In this document: positions 37,412-49,600 of the stretch, one piece after another | Layout: each line of letters starts with the position of its first letter | How positions within the stretch are numbered: position 1 is the first letter of the stretch | From: JBJMQS01 sp045802605 | GTDB taxonomy: Bacteria > Planctomycetota > Planctomycetia > Gemmatales > Gemmataceae | Assembly (NCBI GenBank): GCA_045802605.1 | Contig: JBJMQS010000053.1 | Span: 269,963 to 333,962 of the forward strand | Length of the DNA: 64,000 bases | Reading direction: 5' to 3' | Notes under the pieces: model-generated | Database searches by the model: none | Told to the model about the DNA's origin: nothing | Seen by the model: the letters and a program-made list of their open reading frames with translations, nothing else | Program-made: the position numbers and the translations under genes

Positions 37412-40400
37412 GTGAGCCCAATGCCCGATCTTTGCGCCGGTCTGGGCCTATTTGCCATCGCGGCTTTCGCCTTCGCGGCCCTTGGCCACAGCTTGTGGCT
37501 AGTGGGCAGTGCCCTTTTCCGTCATCTCTTTCATCCCGATTCGGACAAAAAGCCTAGCCGAGAACCAATTAACTTGGATCGCAGGCGATGCCCGCGGTGC
37601 GACGTTTTCTTCTCGGGGATCCGCCGTGATTGCCCGCAATGTGGACTGGACCCGAATAGCCCGCTCGGACGTGAACTCAGCGAGCTCGAGGGGGCAGCGC
37701 GAAACCTGCAGAAGCTAATCGACCGCGGCACCCTCGATCAAGCGACCAGCGAAGCGGTCTACCAGGCGATCGAAGCACGACAAAACGAACTGCTTCGAAA
37801 ACCACCCAAAGAACCTGCAGTCGTTGCCGAACTTTGGGACGCCGATCCGGCGACACTGCCACCTATCCATTCAAATGAACCAATCATCTCTCCACCGACT
37901 CCGCAAATAATTCCCGAGCCGATGGTCCCGCCGACGCCCCGACCACCGCGTCGAACGCTCGGCGAAGTGCTCGCGGCTTTCATGGAGGAGCGAAACATCC
38001 TTTGGGGTGAGTTGGTTGGTGGATTGCTCATCGTGGGTTGTTCGATTGCACTGGTCATTAGCCTGTGGCAGACGCTGCAACAGCAAATTCATTATTTCCC
38101 CTTCTTCGTCTTTGCCGGACTCACATTGGCACTGTTCGGCGCTGGCCGGTACACCCTGAGCCACTGGAAGTTGGCATCCACGAGCCGCGGTTTGCTCGTG
38201 ATTGCGACGATGCTCACGCCGTTGAACTTTGTCGTGTTGGCCGGATTGTCGCGCGGCAGACCCTCGGGACCGATTGATTGGGGACTGGAGATTGCCTCCC
38301 TTGCCGTGTTCGCGCTGATCATTCGATGGTCCTCGCGAGTGACGTTGGGACCGTTGCATTCGGAGAGTCGTTGGGTCGATTCGCTCGCTGCTCTGGCGAT
38401 CGTGGGCACGGCCGGCAGTCAACTGTTGGTTCCGCGCAGCCTAGACTTGGAGGCGCCCTCACTGACTTGGCTTGTGACCCTAGGACTGCTGCCGGCTGGT
38501 TTGCAGATCCTCGCGCTCACGCCAATCTTGTGGAGTTTAGCGCGACGCGACCGCATCGAGGCCAACATCGCGCCGCCACTCCTGATGACTTTAGGGCAGG
38601 CGGCCTTTGCGACGGCGGTGGCGTTGGCATTTCTTGTTTATTGGAGCTCCGACCGCGTTCAGACCGTCCAGCAGCTTGCGGTCCCGCTCGCGGTGAGCGG
38701 ACTACCGCTTTTGCTGTGCGGTGCCCTGTTGCATGCTCGCCTGACGACGACGAGCGAGGCGACGTCGGAGGACGCGATATCACCGGTGATTTCGCGCTGG
38801 ATGGGAACCGCCGCCAGCGCACTCGGGGCGGCCATTTTGTTGGCCGCACTCGCATTAGCGTGGTCCCGAGCGCCGGCATTAATCGGCCTGGGATTGGGCG
38901 AAGCAAACTTGTTCATTGCATTGGCCGGGGCACTGCGAATGCCGGCCGTGCAAATCCCGGCCGCCGTTTGTCTCACCATCGGTGGGATGACATTGCTGCA
39001 CCAGATTTTTGGTGTTGCCTCTCCGACCGACTCGAACTCGCTGCTGTGGTACGCCTCGCCGGAGGCCAGCGTCTCGTGGCTGATACTCGCGGGGATGTTC
39101 CTCTTCATTAGTGAAGCGTTAGCATGGGCCGGAAAGCAAAAGCATGGTGTGTATCACGCCATTAGCGCAGGCCTCGCCGGTCTCGCCGCAATGGTCGCGT
39201 TGCGAATGGAGCCCACGTCGCGCAGCGCGGTGGTATTTGGCATCTGCTGGCTCGGCACCTGGGCGCAAAACATACGCTGGCGTAAGCCGTGGCTAACCGC
39301 GGTCGGAAGCGTAATCGCGATTGGCTTCGCGGTGTTCCTCGCGCATCAACTCGCACCCGAACGGTCGTGGCCACAAGTCTGGGCGATGGCTTTAACCGCG
39401 ACGGCGATCTGCCTACTGACAATTTCACTTCTGCTCGAGGTGTTTTGGCGCAACGAAGGCGAGTTCATCTTTGCGCAACCGATGAGAATCGTCTCGGTAT
39501 TTGTCGGCGTGATTGCCTTCGCCCCGCTTGTCGTGTCTATCGAATGGGCGTCATTGTCGTGGTGCGCTTGGATGGCCGGCGCGTTAGCGACTTTTTGGCT
39601 AGTGGCCTCGCTGCGTACGCGGTCACCGCACTTCTACGTCCTCGCGCAAGCGACTGTGGTTGCCGCGATTTTATTGGGTGTTAGCAGATTTCTCAGCGAC
39701 CAAGCGTGGGTCGACCAGCAAGTTGCCAACTTGTTTCACATATGGAGCGTGCAGTATTACACGCTGGCCCTCGCAGCTCTCACGGCCACGTGGTCGATCA
39801 TGCGCATCGCATTGCGTCGGCGATTTCAAAGCGCCGTGGACGATCAGCGCTCGGTTTTCTGGGAATGCACCGGATTGGTTTGTGTTCTGATTCTGCACAC
39901 AGGCGTTTTGATTAAGTCGGCTTGGCTGCCAGTGCTGTCGGAAATGGCTCCCGTTGGGGAATGGCAGAATTTCGCCAACCAAAATCTCGCACAGGGCCAA
40001 CTTCATTTGGCCGCACTCACACTGCTAGCTCTGAGTTTGACCGCTCTTTTGTGGTTTTGGTGTGAGCTGCCGGGGTTTGCCGTGGTGGCGCTCATGGCCA
40101 TCGCCCTGAACTCGCCGCTCCTCGTCGCCCAGATGCTCGCAGACGATCGCGCTGCCGCGACGGCGCTACGATGGTCAATCGCCGGCATCTACCTTTTGGC
40201 GGCTCTCGCAGTTTGGTCGCGCGGCACGCTTTATCATGCTGCGACTCGACTGGGCGTGCATGGACCGTGGCACGCCGCTCGGCGGGACAGCCGAATGTTG
40301 TTGATTTTGTTTGGCGTCATCCCGGTCCTTGCACTGACGTCGTGGCTGGCGGCGCGGGCGTTTCAAGGTGCCGCTATACCAGGGCCGCTCCCCAACTCAT

Positions 40401-43400
40401 TTTTCGACCGGCTCGGGTTTACATGCAATGCGCTCGGCCCCTTGCTGTTGCTCATTCTCGGACTGACGGGAACGGGAGTGCGCGAAAACAAAGCCGGCTA
40501 CATCTTCAGCGCCGGCCAATTAACAGTCTTTAGCGTGGCTGGCGGATACGCGCTCCGCGTGGTCTTGAGCGGAAGGACGATCGATGTTCCCGCGGGCATG
40601 ACCATCCTCTTGTTGACGAGCTTGACCAGCGGGTTGTGGCAGCTCGCATGGCTTATCACTGGTCGCTGGCGATCACAGCCGTTGCTGTTCTTGCAAGCCG
40701 TCATCGGAATTGTCGGCGGGGGGTTCGTGCTGGCAATTACGTTGAGCGGCATCGTATCGCATGACAAAGCCCCCGTGTGGGGCACGATCTTCCCAACATT
40801 GGTCCGACCGCTGGGTTGGATGAGCTGGTTTGTCGCTGCAACCGCAGTGGTTTGGACGTTGCGATTGCTTCGCCCCACATTCGGAATACACGGCATCGCG
40901 ACCGCCGGGGTCGGGCTGGCGATTCTCGCTGGCGCCGCCGCACAAACTCGCTGGCCAGGGAGTTGGGCCGGCTATCACTTGTTGACTCTGTGCGGGTCCG
41001 TATTGGCGATCGTTGTTCTCACGTTGGCGTGGTGGGCGGACGTCGCGCAAGGCATTGGCCCTGGACTCTGGTCTGCCGAGCGACGCACCGCCGCGGCCAA
41101 GGAACTGCGAGCGTGGTTCCCCGCGCACAGCGCCAGGCGATGGGTAAATTTGCTCGCACTGTGTGTGTTCACGTTGGCGCTGGCCGGCGGGTGGCGCGAT
41201 CCGGGCCGGCCCTATGTGTCCAGCGTGGCTCTATTGGCCGTCGCAATATTGTTCGGCGCGTTGGGTGTGTGGGAGCAAAAGCCACACTACGCCTACGCCG
41301 CTTGCTTCATGCTCAACGTGGTCGCGTATCTCGTTTGGCAATCTTGGCTCATCGACCGCTTCGGCTTGCATGAGTGGTTCCCACGCGGACCGGGCGTAAC
41401 GGATCGCTTAGTGCTCATGGAGATTCTGGCGTTTTGCGCCGCGTCCATCGCCTGGTCATTCCTGGAGAACTGGTCCCGTCGGCGCGTTCCCCCGATGGAC
41501 CTTCGCGGCAGCGGCGCGCCAGTGAGTCATGTCACTGCCATGATTGCGCTACACATTCTTGTTGCCCTGGTGGCCACAGCACTGGTGAGTGATTGGTTGA
41601 ACTATCACATTCAATTGCAACCTAATCTCGCTTGGTCGGCCGTCGGTGTGGTAGCCGCGGCATTCTTGGTTCAGTTGTGGGATCCACAAGCTGCCGAATG
41701 GGGCATCCCCGGGGTCCCACTCTATGTCATCGGCTTGTCGGCCCTCGCGCTCGGCATCCTTCTAGCCGCCATGCCAGCACACAATTTGCCGCGCGCAGTC
41801 CTCGTCAGTGCAAGTGCCTATGTGCTGATCATCAGTGTCCTCGCTCGGTTGGCGCCGCGATTGAATCGCGTGTTGGGCTGGCTCGGAGTAAAGTCTCTCG
41901 TCGAGACGCGCCTTGCTGGTTGGTTCGTGCCCGCACAAACGGTCGTGTCGGCCGCGGCAATTGTTTTGGGGCTGTGGATCACGGTTACATTCCCAACACG
42001 CGCCGAACGCCTCGCGGGGCCATTGGCGACTTCGCTTATTGTCGTGGCGAGTATTGTGGCTGTTGATATTAGTGCCCTCGCGCTGCGAGCGGGTTTATCC
42101 ACTCGAATCGCCGTAGCCGCTCTATTGTGCGCGACGCTGGGAGGAACCGAACTCACTTGGGCGTTACTTGATGAAGCGACGCCTGCGCCGTGGCTGCATC
42201 GGATGGCACGTTTGCTGGCTGTGCTAACATCGGCGTTCGCAATTGCAAGCAGTCGTTGTGGTGGGATCATTTCGCGTAAGAGCCTTTGGTCAGATGCATC
42301 TCGTTTGGTGAGCGCACCTCTGGTGACGGCCGCGGCCATCACTCTGACGATCGTTCTTGGTCAGGAGGTAGCACTGTATGACCGAGTTGCCCGGACCACA
42401 CCGCTCGGGCGTAGCGAGATTCTCCTCGTTTCGTTCCTCCTGTTCGCCGTGGTGATATCGGCGATATGGGGAGCGTTATCTCCGCCGAATGCAACCTGGA
42501 CTGTGCGAAATCGCAAAGGTCTGGTTTGGCTGGCTGAGTTGTTGTTTGGGCTCTTACTCTTGCACCTGCGGCTCAACGTACCGGATCTCTTCCCGGCGTT
42601 CTTCGGGAGACATTGGCACTTCACGATGATGGGAGTGGCGTTTGTCGCCGTCATCCTCAGCGAAACTTTCCGCCGGCGCGATGTCGCCGTGTTGGCGCAA
42701 CCGCTGTATGTCACCGCGCTACTTTTACCCTCGGTGCCTTTGATCGCATTTGGCACTCGGCCAGTCGCGTACATGAGTTGGATGACGGGAGTAGCGCCGG
42801 GCCTCGACCCGTTGATCAAATACCTCGAGAAACTGCCCAACGACCCGAACATTCATGCGACGTTATGGTTCCTGCTTGGCAACTTGTATGGACTTCTCGG
42901 AGTCATGCGGCGGAGTTCCGCATACGCGCTCGCCGGTGCCATGGCCGGCAACTTCGGGCTGTGGGTCTTGTTCTCGCACCATCCGAGTTTGGCGTTTGCA
43001 TTGCATCCGCAACTGTGGCTCGCGCCCGTCGGCTTGATTCTTCTTGCGGCCGAGGCCCTGAACCGCGATCGATTGCCTCCAGAGACAGCGACGGCCATGC
43101 GCTACGTGGCGGCCCTACTGATCTATGTCTCCTCTTCCGCGGACATGTTCATATCGGGACTCGGCAATTCGGTGATATTGCCCATCGTGCTCGTGGTGCT
43201 CGCGATTGTCGGAGTGTTGGCCGGGATCTTGATGCGCGTGCGTGGCCTACTGTTCATGGGGGTGGCGTTTCTGGCCCTAGACGTCTTCGCACAGATCTGG
43301 CATGCGGCCTACGATCGCCAACAGACGTGGGTATGGTGGGCGTCGGGCATTTTTCTGGGAGCGACAATTCTGGCGTTGTTCGCCGTGTTCGAGAAGCGGC

Positions 43401-43447
43401 GCAACGACGTCCTGCGGTTGGTCGCTGAAATTCGGTCGTGGGACTGA
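37412..43447 (+). CDS. giant polytopic membrane protein with zinc ribbon
   Basis: The 2011 residues begin with a hydrophobic span (AGLGLFAIAAFAFAALGHSLWL). A zinc-ribbon-like CPRC-x10-CPQC (about 60-77), a short helical part and a Pro-rich linker (IHSNEPIISPPTPQIIPEPM) follow. After about residue 200 the chain is a nearly uninterrupted series of dozens of Trp/Leu-rich membrane spans. There is no transporter or enzyme motif I can name. It resembles DUF2157/DUF2339-type polytopic proteins only in general character. The start is either the GTG at 37412 or the ATG three codons later. It probably sits in the cytoplasmic membrane as a scaffold or transporter. The next genes are surface proteins, which may hint at an envelope role. 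Confidence 0.75.
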   Translation: MSPMPDLCAGLGLFAIAAFAFAALGHSLWLVGSALFRHLFHPDSDKKPSREPINLDRRRCPRCDVFFSGIRRDCPQCGLDPNSPLGRELSELEGAARNLQKLIDRGTLDQATSEAVYQAIEARQNELLRKPPKEPAVVAELWDADPATLPPIHSNEPIISPPTPQIIPEPMVPPTPRPPRRTLGEVLAAFMEERNILWGELVGGLLIVGCSIALVISLWQTLQQQIHYFPFFVFAGLTLALFGAGRYTLSHWKLASTSRGLLVIATMLTPLNFVVLAGLSRGRPSGPIDWGLEIASLAVFALIIRWSSRVTLGPLHSESRWVDSLAALAIVGTAGSQLLVPRSLDLEAPSLTWLVTLGLLPAGLQILALTPILWSLARRDRIEANIAPPLLMTLGQAAFATAVALAFLVYWSSDRVQTVQQLAVPLAVSGLPLLLCGALLHARLTTTSEATSEDAISPVISRWMGTAASALGAAILLAALALAWSRAPALIGLGLGEANLFIALAGALRMPAVQIPAAVCLTIGGMTLLHQIFGVASPTDSNSLLWYASPEASVSWLILAGMFLFISEALAWAGKQKHGVYHAISAGLAGLAAMVALRMEPTSRSAVVFGICWLGTWAQNIRWRKPWLTAVGSVIAIGFAVFLAHQLAPERSWPQVWAMALTATAICLLTISLLLEVFWRNEGEFIFAQPMRIVSVFVGVIAFAPLVVSIEWASLSWCAWMAGALATFWLVASLRTRSPHFYVLAQATVVAAILLGVSRFLSDQAWVDQQVANLFHIWSVQYYTLALAALTATWSIMRIALRRRFQSAVDDQRSVFWECTGLVCVLILHTGVLIKSAWLPVLSEMAPVGEWQNFANQNLAQGQLHLAALTLLALSLTALLWFWCELPGFAVVALMAIALNSPLLVAQMLADDRAAATALRWSIAGIYLLAALAVWSRGTLYHAATRLGVHGPWHAARRDSRMLLILFGVIPVLALTSWLAARAFQGAAIPGPLPNSFFDRLGFTCNALGPLLLLILGLTGTGVRENKAGYIFSAGQLTVFSVAGGYALRVVLSGRTIDVPAGMTILLLTSLTSGLWQLAWLITGRWRSQPLLFLQAVIGIVGGGFVLAITLSGIVSHDKAPVWGTIFPTLVRPLGWMSWFVAATAVVWTLRLLRPTFGIHGIATAGVGLAILAGAAAQTRWPGSWAGYHLLTLCGSVLAIVVLTLAWWADVAQGIGPGLWSAERRTAAAKELRAWFPAHSARRWVNLLALCVFTLALAGGWRDPGRPYVSSVALLAVAILFGALGVWEQKPHYAYAACFMLNVVAYLVWQSWLIDRFGLHEWFPRGPGVTDRLVLMEILAFCAASIAWSFLENWSRRRVPPMDLRGSGAPVSHVTAMIALHILVALVATALVSDWLNYHIQLQPNLAWSAVGVVAAAFLVQLWDPQAAEWGIPGVPLYVIGLSALALGILLAAMPAHNLPRAVLVSASAYVLIISVLARLAPRLNRVLGWLGVKSLVETRLAGWFVPAQTVVSAAAIVLGLWITVTFPTRAERLAGPLATSLIVVASIVAVDISALALRAGLSTRIAVAALLCATLGGTELTWALLDEATPAPWLHRMARLLAVLTSAFAIASSRCGGIISRKSLWSDASRLVSAPLVTAAAITLTIVLGQEVALYDRVARTTPLGRSEILLVSFLLFAVVISAIWGALSPPNATWTVRNRKGLVWLAELLFGLLLLHLRLNVPDLFPAFFGRHWHFTMMGVAFVAVILSETFRRRDVAVLAQPLYVTALLLPSVPLIAFGTRPVAYMSWMTGVAPGLDPLIKYLEKLPNDPNIHATLWFLLGNLYGLLGVMRRSSAYALAGAMAGNFGLWVLFSHHPSLAFALHPQLWLAPVGLILLAAEALNRDRLPPETATAMRYVAALLIYVSSSADMFISGLGNSVILPIVLVVLAIVGVLAGILMRVRGLLFMGVAFLALDVFAQIWHAAYDRQQTWVWWASGIFLGATILALFAVFEKRRNDVLRLVAEIRSWD

Positions 43448-43682
43448 ATCTGAGAAGATTTTGCGACCGGTCCAAGCCGGTGTTGCTAAGACAGGGCCGG
43501 CTCGTCATCATAAGAAATGCTGTGGGGCCGCACGCCTCACGCAAGTACTCGTATGCCGTGCGTTTTGGCTTGTTGTCTGGCGATAAAGTTGGCGGACCCA
43601 GTCCCGCGAGCTGCGATGTCAGCCGCGGGTTTAGATAACTATCTTCGAATGGAAACGAGGATCGACACCGAGGAGGTTGCCG

Positions 43683-46600
43683 ATGTCGCCGGTTTTCCGC
43701 GCCCGAAAAACCCGCCGGCTGTCGATGGGGCGGCAGCCAGCCTTCCGAGCGCGCTTGCTATTGCGCCCATTAGAAGAGCGAGCCGTCCCGGCATCCCTGG
43801 TCGTAACCGACGGCGGTGATACCGGCGGCATCAACCAACTTCGCGCCATTTGGGACACGGCTCGGACCAATGGCGAAGCTGACACGCTTACGTTTTCGGT
43901 TAACTCCATCTCTCTTTCATCGGTCCTTCTGACATACGCTGAAGCCTTCCCATTAACAATTAATGGCAACGGCAAGAACACAACGACCATTACCGCGCCT
44001 TCGTCCCAACGCATTTTCAATTTCAGCGTCCCGGGATCGCAACCACAAATCACAATCACGAACCTCACCCTGAAAGGTGGCAACTCGAGCGGCAATGGCG
44101 GCGCAATCCTCGATGACAATGAACCGCTCGCTTTGACCAATGTCGCATTTACGCAAAACACCGCTGCTGCTGGTGGTGCGATTGCGACCGCCTCGTCTAC
44201 TGCCACGCTCACCATTACTGGCTGCGAATTCACGTTCAATATGGCCACAAACTCCACAACGAGCTTGTATGGCGGTGGTGGCGGCATTTTCCTGGGCGGC
44301 CCTAGCACAGTCACCGTGGCTTCATCCACGTTCGACCACAATCGTTCCGGCACCGGCGGCTCGGCCATTGCATCGTCGAGCGTTGCAGTGAACTTCAGCA
44401 GCGACTTGACTAACTACACGAATGGAGTCGCAACCGGGGCTGGCCTTAAGAGCGGTGGCGCGTTCTTTTTGGGCGGTGGCAGTTCGACGGTGTCGATCGA
44501 TCATTCCAATATCACGGGCAACACAACGAGTTACAGGGGCGGAGTCCTCTATAGCTTTACCGCTGGCGTCAACGTCACATTCAAGAACTCCACAATCGGC
44601 AACAACACGGCGAGCAACGACGGCGGCGCGATTGCCACCTTTTCCACATCGACGATCACGCTGACCAATGACACCATTACAAACAATACGGCGGCAGGCT
44701 CCGGAGGTGCGATCAAAGCCGGCGGGACGTTGACCGTCACGTCGAGCAAATTTTCGGGAAACACAAGCAGCACCACAGCCAGTGGCGGCGGGGGCGGAGC
44801 CATCTACGCTGCTTTGCCGACGGTTACTTCGTGTACGTTTACCACCAACACTGCCGCGAACCTCGGTGGCGCGATCCGTACGAACAATTTGGCGAGTCTT
44901 TCGAGCACGACATTTACGGGCAATACGGCAGGCGGCATGGGCGGAGGAGTTTACGCTTCCGGCGCCGCCACGCTTGCAGCCTGCACTTTTACCAACAACA
45001 CCGCATCGACGGGCGGCGCCATTCGTCATTCCAACTCTCTTTCGCTCACCACCTCGATATTCACCGGCAACACCGCGAGTGGAAGCGGTGGCGGCGCGAT
45101 ATATTCCACCAACAACTTGGATGCTTCACTGAATGTCTTTAAGAACAATCGGTCCTTTGACCTGGGCGGTGCGATTCGTATCGGAGGCGGCACCAGCACG
45201 GTCGCCTTCAGCAGTTTTGAGTCCAATTCGTCGCCCAATAACGGCGGCGCCATCGCAAACGGCGGAGCCGCAAACCTCACGGTCAGCAATTCGACCTTTT
45301 GGAACAACACTGCCACCGGCAACGGCGGCGCGATACTCTCATCTGCGACGCTGACCATCAATCAATCCACGTTCACCCAGAATACGGCCGCAGGCACCTC
45401 AGGCGGCGGTGCAATTGCCAACACTTCAACGAATCCATTGGCGATCAACAACAGCACCATTTACGGCAACATAGCGAGTGGCTCAAGCTCGGCCTCCAAC
45501 GGCGGCGGAGTCGTTCAAACCAGCAGTGGCACGCTGACGCTCATCAGCACGATCGTGGCGAGCAACAAAATTACCGGCAGTGGGACCGGCGGGGCCGACC
45601 TTTTTTCTGCGTCCACTGTGAGCCTGGCAGGGAATACCTCTCTTATTGGCACCAATGACAACAGCAACGTCACGTTTACCGGAGCGTTCCAGGCGGGAAC
45701 CAACGCCTTGCCGCTTGACCCTCTCTGCAGCGGTCTGGCCGACAACGGAGGCACGCTGCTCCCAGACGGCAACAAAATCAAGACCATGTCGCTGCAAACG
45801 GGCAGTCCTGCGATCGACGCCGGGAGCAACGCGGCGTCATTTTCTACCGACCAGCGCGGCACAGGATACGTTCGCGTCGTGGGTCCCACAGCCGACATTG
45901 GAGCCTATGAAGGGCCGTCCCCAACCCCGCAAGCCACGCTGCTCAATCCTTCAAATGTGCCTTCCACGGGGTTCGCAAATTACACCTTCGACGTCCTATA
46001 CACCGACGACGTCGGCATAAAGTTGGCAACCCTCGATACCAACGATGTCACGGTGACCGGCCCGGGTTACGGTTCGCAACTTGCGACAGCACTCAACGTA
46101 AGTGGTAGTGGAACATCCGTCACGGTCACTTACACAGTCCCTGCTCCATCGGGTGGCTGGGGTGGAGTCAACGGTAGCAACAGTTACAACTTCGGCACCT
46201 ACACCGTGTCGATGAATGCGAATGAAGTGTCAGACATCGATGCCACCGCCCATTTTGTAGCGGCTGGTCCGCTCGGCACTTTCAAGACCGGTTATGGAAT
46301 CAATTTTTTGGTGGATAAGACTGGCGACACGAGTGACGGGAATTTCGCCGCCGGTCAGCTCACGTTCCGCGAAGCGACGACCCTCGCCAATCAAAACACA
46401 GCCCTCGGCCTGGATTCGATTACCTTCAGCACGTTAACACTGGGGGCATCGCCGACCATTACGCTATCGGCTGGGCCGTTTATCCTTTCTGATTCGTTGA
46501 TCATCATCGGTTCTGCCAATCAAGTCACGCTCGATGCGAATAAGACATCCGAACAAATCTCTCTCTCGTCCAACACAAGTCTAACGGTTTCGAACATCAA

Positions 46601-49600
46601 CTTCACTCGTTTCAATGCCGCTCTCGCGGGAAGTGCCCTCTCGTTGGGAGCCGGCACAACCACCACGCTGACAAATACATCGTTCACGGGCAATACAAGC
46701 ACTCTCAACGGTGGCGGCGCGATCGCCCTGACCGGCAGCGCGTCCTTGACAATCACTGGCGGCAATTTCAGCAACAATACGGCGGCCGGGTCGGGCAACT
46801 CCGGTGGGGCGATCCGCATTGGCGCATCCAATTGCACAGTCACTATTGATAGTTGCACATTCACCGGCAACTCTGCAACCAATCAAGGCGGTGCCGTCGG
46901 CGGCGCGACGAGCGGAGCCACCGGTGTTCTCTTGACAGTTAACAACAGCATCTTTTCCGGCAACACGTCCGGCGTCAGCGGCGGCGCGATTTACCTCACG
47001 GGTGGATCGTTTAACGGGAACACCAACATTTTCTCGAACAACACTGCCGGAGCGTCGGGCGGGGCCATCCGCATGGTGTCGGCCGTTAGTACGACGGTGC
47101 AAAACAGTTCTTTTACTGGCAATACATCCGGCGTTAGCGGTGGAGCGATTTACCCAGGCGGCGGATTGCTCTCGATCTTGAGCAGCACGTTTTCGAAAAA
47201 CACTGCCAAGTCATTTGGCGGCGCGATGCTGTATTCCAGTACGACGGGCGCCGTGGCCGAGATTCGCAATTGCACGTTCTCGGCCAACACGGCCGGGGCG
47301 GGGGGCGGTGCGCTGCACCTCAGCCACTTCGGCGCCAACACGCTCTACGTCACCAATTGCACAATTGCCGACAATCTGATCTCCACAAGTGCAAGCGGCT
47401 TGGGCGGGGGGCTCAATCAAACAAGCGGATCACTGAAAATCGAGAGTACAATTTTCTGCGGCAACTCGCTCAAAGCCGGTTCGCCAAACTCGCAGGGCCC
47501 CGATCTCGCCACGTCGGGCACCGCCACGATGACGCTGAACAAGTCGGCCGTGGCGATCAACGCCGGCTTCGCTGTGGCAATCGGATCGGCCAGCAATCAA
47601 CTTGGCAGCGCGATCGTCTTGGAGCCACTCGCCGACAATGGCGGGTTCACTCTCCCCGACGGAAACAAGATCAAGACACGCCAGCCCGGCGGACTGAGTC
47701 TGGTCCGCGACGCGGGCTCGAACTCGGCAAGCTTGACCTACGATCAACGCGGCAGTGGTTTCGCTCGGATGCTCGATGGCGGAATTGATATCGGCGCTAT
47801 TGAAACTCATGATCCCACCCCGACCGCTAAACTGATCGCCGCTCCAAACATTTCCACAGTCGGCAATGCAAATTACAGTTTCGACATCGAGTATACCGAT
47901 CTCGTTGGCGTCAACGACACGACGTTCGATCTGAACGACGTCACCGTTACGGGTCCCGGCTTCGGCGCAGGGCAATCCGCGACAGCGTTCACTAAATCCG
48001 GCAGCGGCGGATCGTGGACCGTGACTTACACGATCCCCGCGCCCACTGGTGGATGGGGTGCTCCAAATATCGGTGCTTACACGGTGACCGTCAACGCCAC
48101 TCAAGTCGCCGACACCGATGCCGTTATCCATTACGTGACGGCCGGCGCGCTCGGAACGTTCAAGACTGCCATCGCATCGACGCTGCTTGTAGACCTGGCG
48201 ACCGACCTGGACGACGGCAATTACGGCACCGGTCAGTTGTCGCTGCGCGAAGCCGTTAACCTGACTAACAACAATGTCGGCAGTGATACGATCAATTTCA
48301 ATTTGCCCCCCAGTACAACCATCACGCTGCTCTCCGGGATGACGCTGAGCGACAATCTCTTCATCAACGGGCCTGGTGCGGATAAGTTGGCCGTCGATGC
48401 CAACAAGACCGGCCGGCATTTCACGCTCGGCAATAATCACCTATTCACGATTTCCGGCGTCCATCTCACGGGCGGCAGCGCGTCGGCGGGTGGCTCGGTC
48501 CTTCTCGGTTATGGCGATGCGTTAACACTCAACGGCGTCTGGCTCGATAGCAACTCCGCTTCGGGTAACGGCGGCGCCATCAGCTTTGACACGACGACCG
48601 TTCCGACAACGTCGATCCTCAATATTCGCAACAGCACGGTCTCGGGCAACTCGGCAGTGGGCATCGGCGGCGGGGTTTACTTCCTCCGTGGAGCAACGCT
48701 ATTTGTCTCCAATAGCACCCTCTCGACCAACAAGGCCAACACCGGCGGCGGCATCGGCGGCCAGTTCACAAGTTCCGGCACGATCGTCCTGCACAACTCC
48801 ACCATCACCGGCAATACCGCGAACACCGGCGGCGGCCTTCGCATCACCGACGCCGTTTATTCCTCGGGCTTGGCGACGATCGAAAGCACGATCATCTCGG
48901 GCAACACGGCGACCACCAGTCCAGATGTGTACGGCAACTCGGTGGGCAATTCGATCACCTCGACCAGCAGTCTGATTGGCAAAGTCACGAACGGACTCGT
49001 AAACGATTTGGGCGGTTCTATCACCGGCACGCTTGGCAGCCCGATCGATGCAAAGCTGGATGTGCTCGCGAATTACGGCGGCCCTATGCCGACGCACGCC
49101 TTGCTCGCCGGCAGCCCCGCGCTGGATGTTGGATCGAATCCGGATTCTCTGGTGTTCGATGAGCGCGGCAGCGGCTATCTGCGCGTCAGCGGAGCGGGAA
49201 TCGACATGGGCGCGGATGAGTTGTTCCAAGGTGCCGCGCCACCGACGGTCATCAGCGTCGTGCTCGACGAAGGCTCGGGCAACCCCAACATCGGCGGCGT
49301 AGACGGTACCATCCAGCGTTCCGCGGTTCGCCGCATCATCGTAACGTTCTCCGAAGCGGTGAACTTCACCGGCAGCGCGGCAAGCGCGTTCAGCCTGGCT
49401 CGTAGCGGCACAAGTTCCAGCGCGGGCACGGCCGGCCCGGTCACATTGGTCGCCAACCCGCCCAACGGACCGGCCAGTTCGGTGACGATCACGTTCACCG
49501 GGACTTACGCCGACTCTTCCGGATCATTGGTGGATGGCCTTTACAACTTCTTGATCGATGCATCCAAAGTCAGCGGTGCTGGCGGGCAGTTGAACGGCTC

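Noticed and set aside
43631..49498. Many minus-strand frames within the beta-helix protein gene
   Set aside because: Antisense of Gly/Ser/Thr/Asn repeats gives Val/Pro/Ala-rich open frames. They have no start signals or domains.
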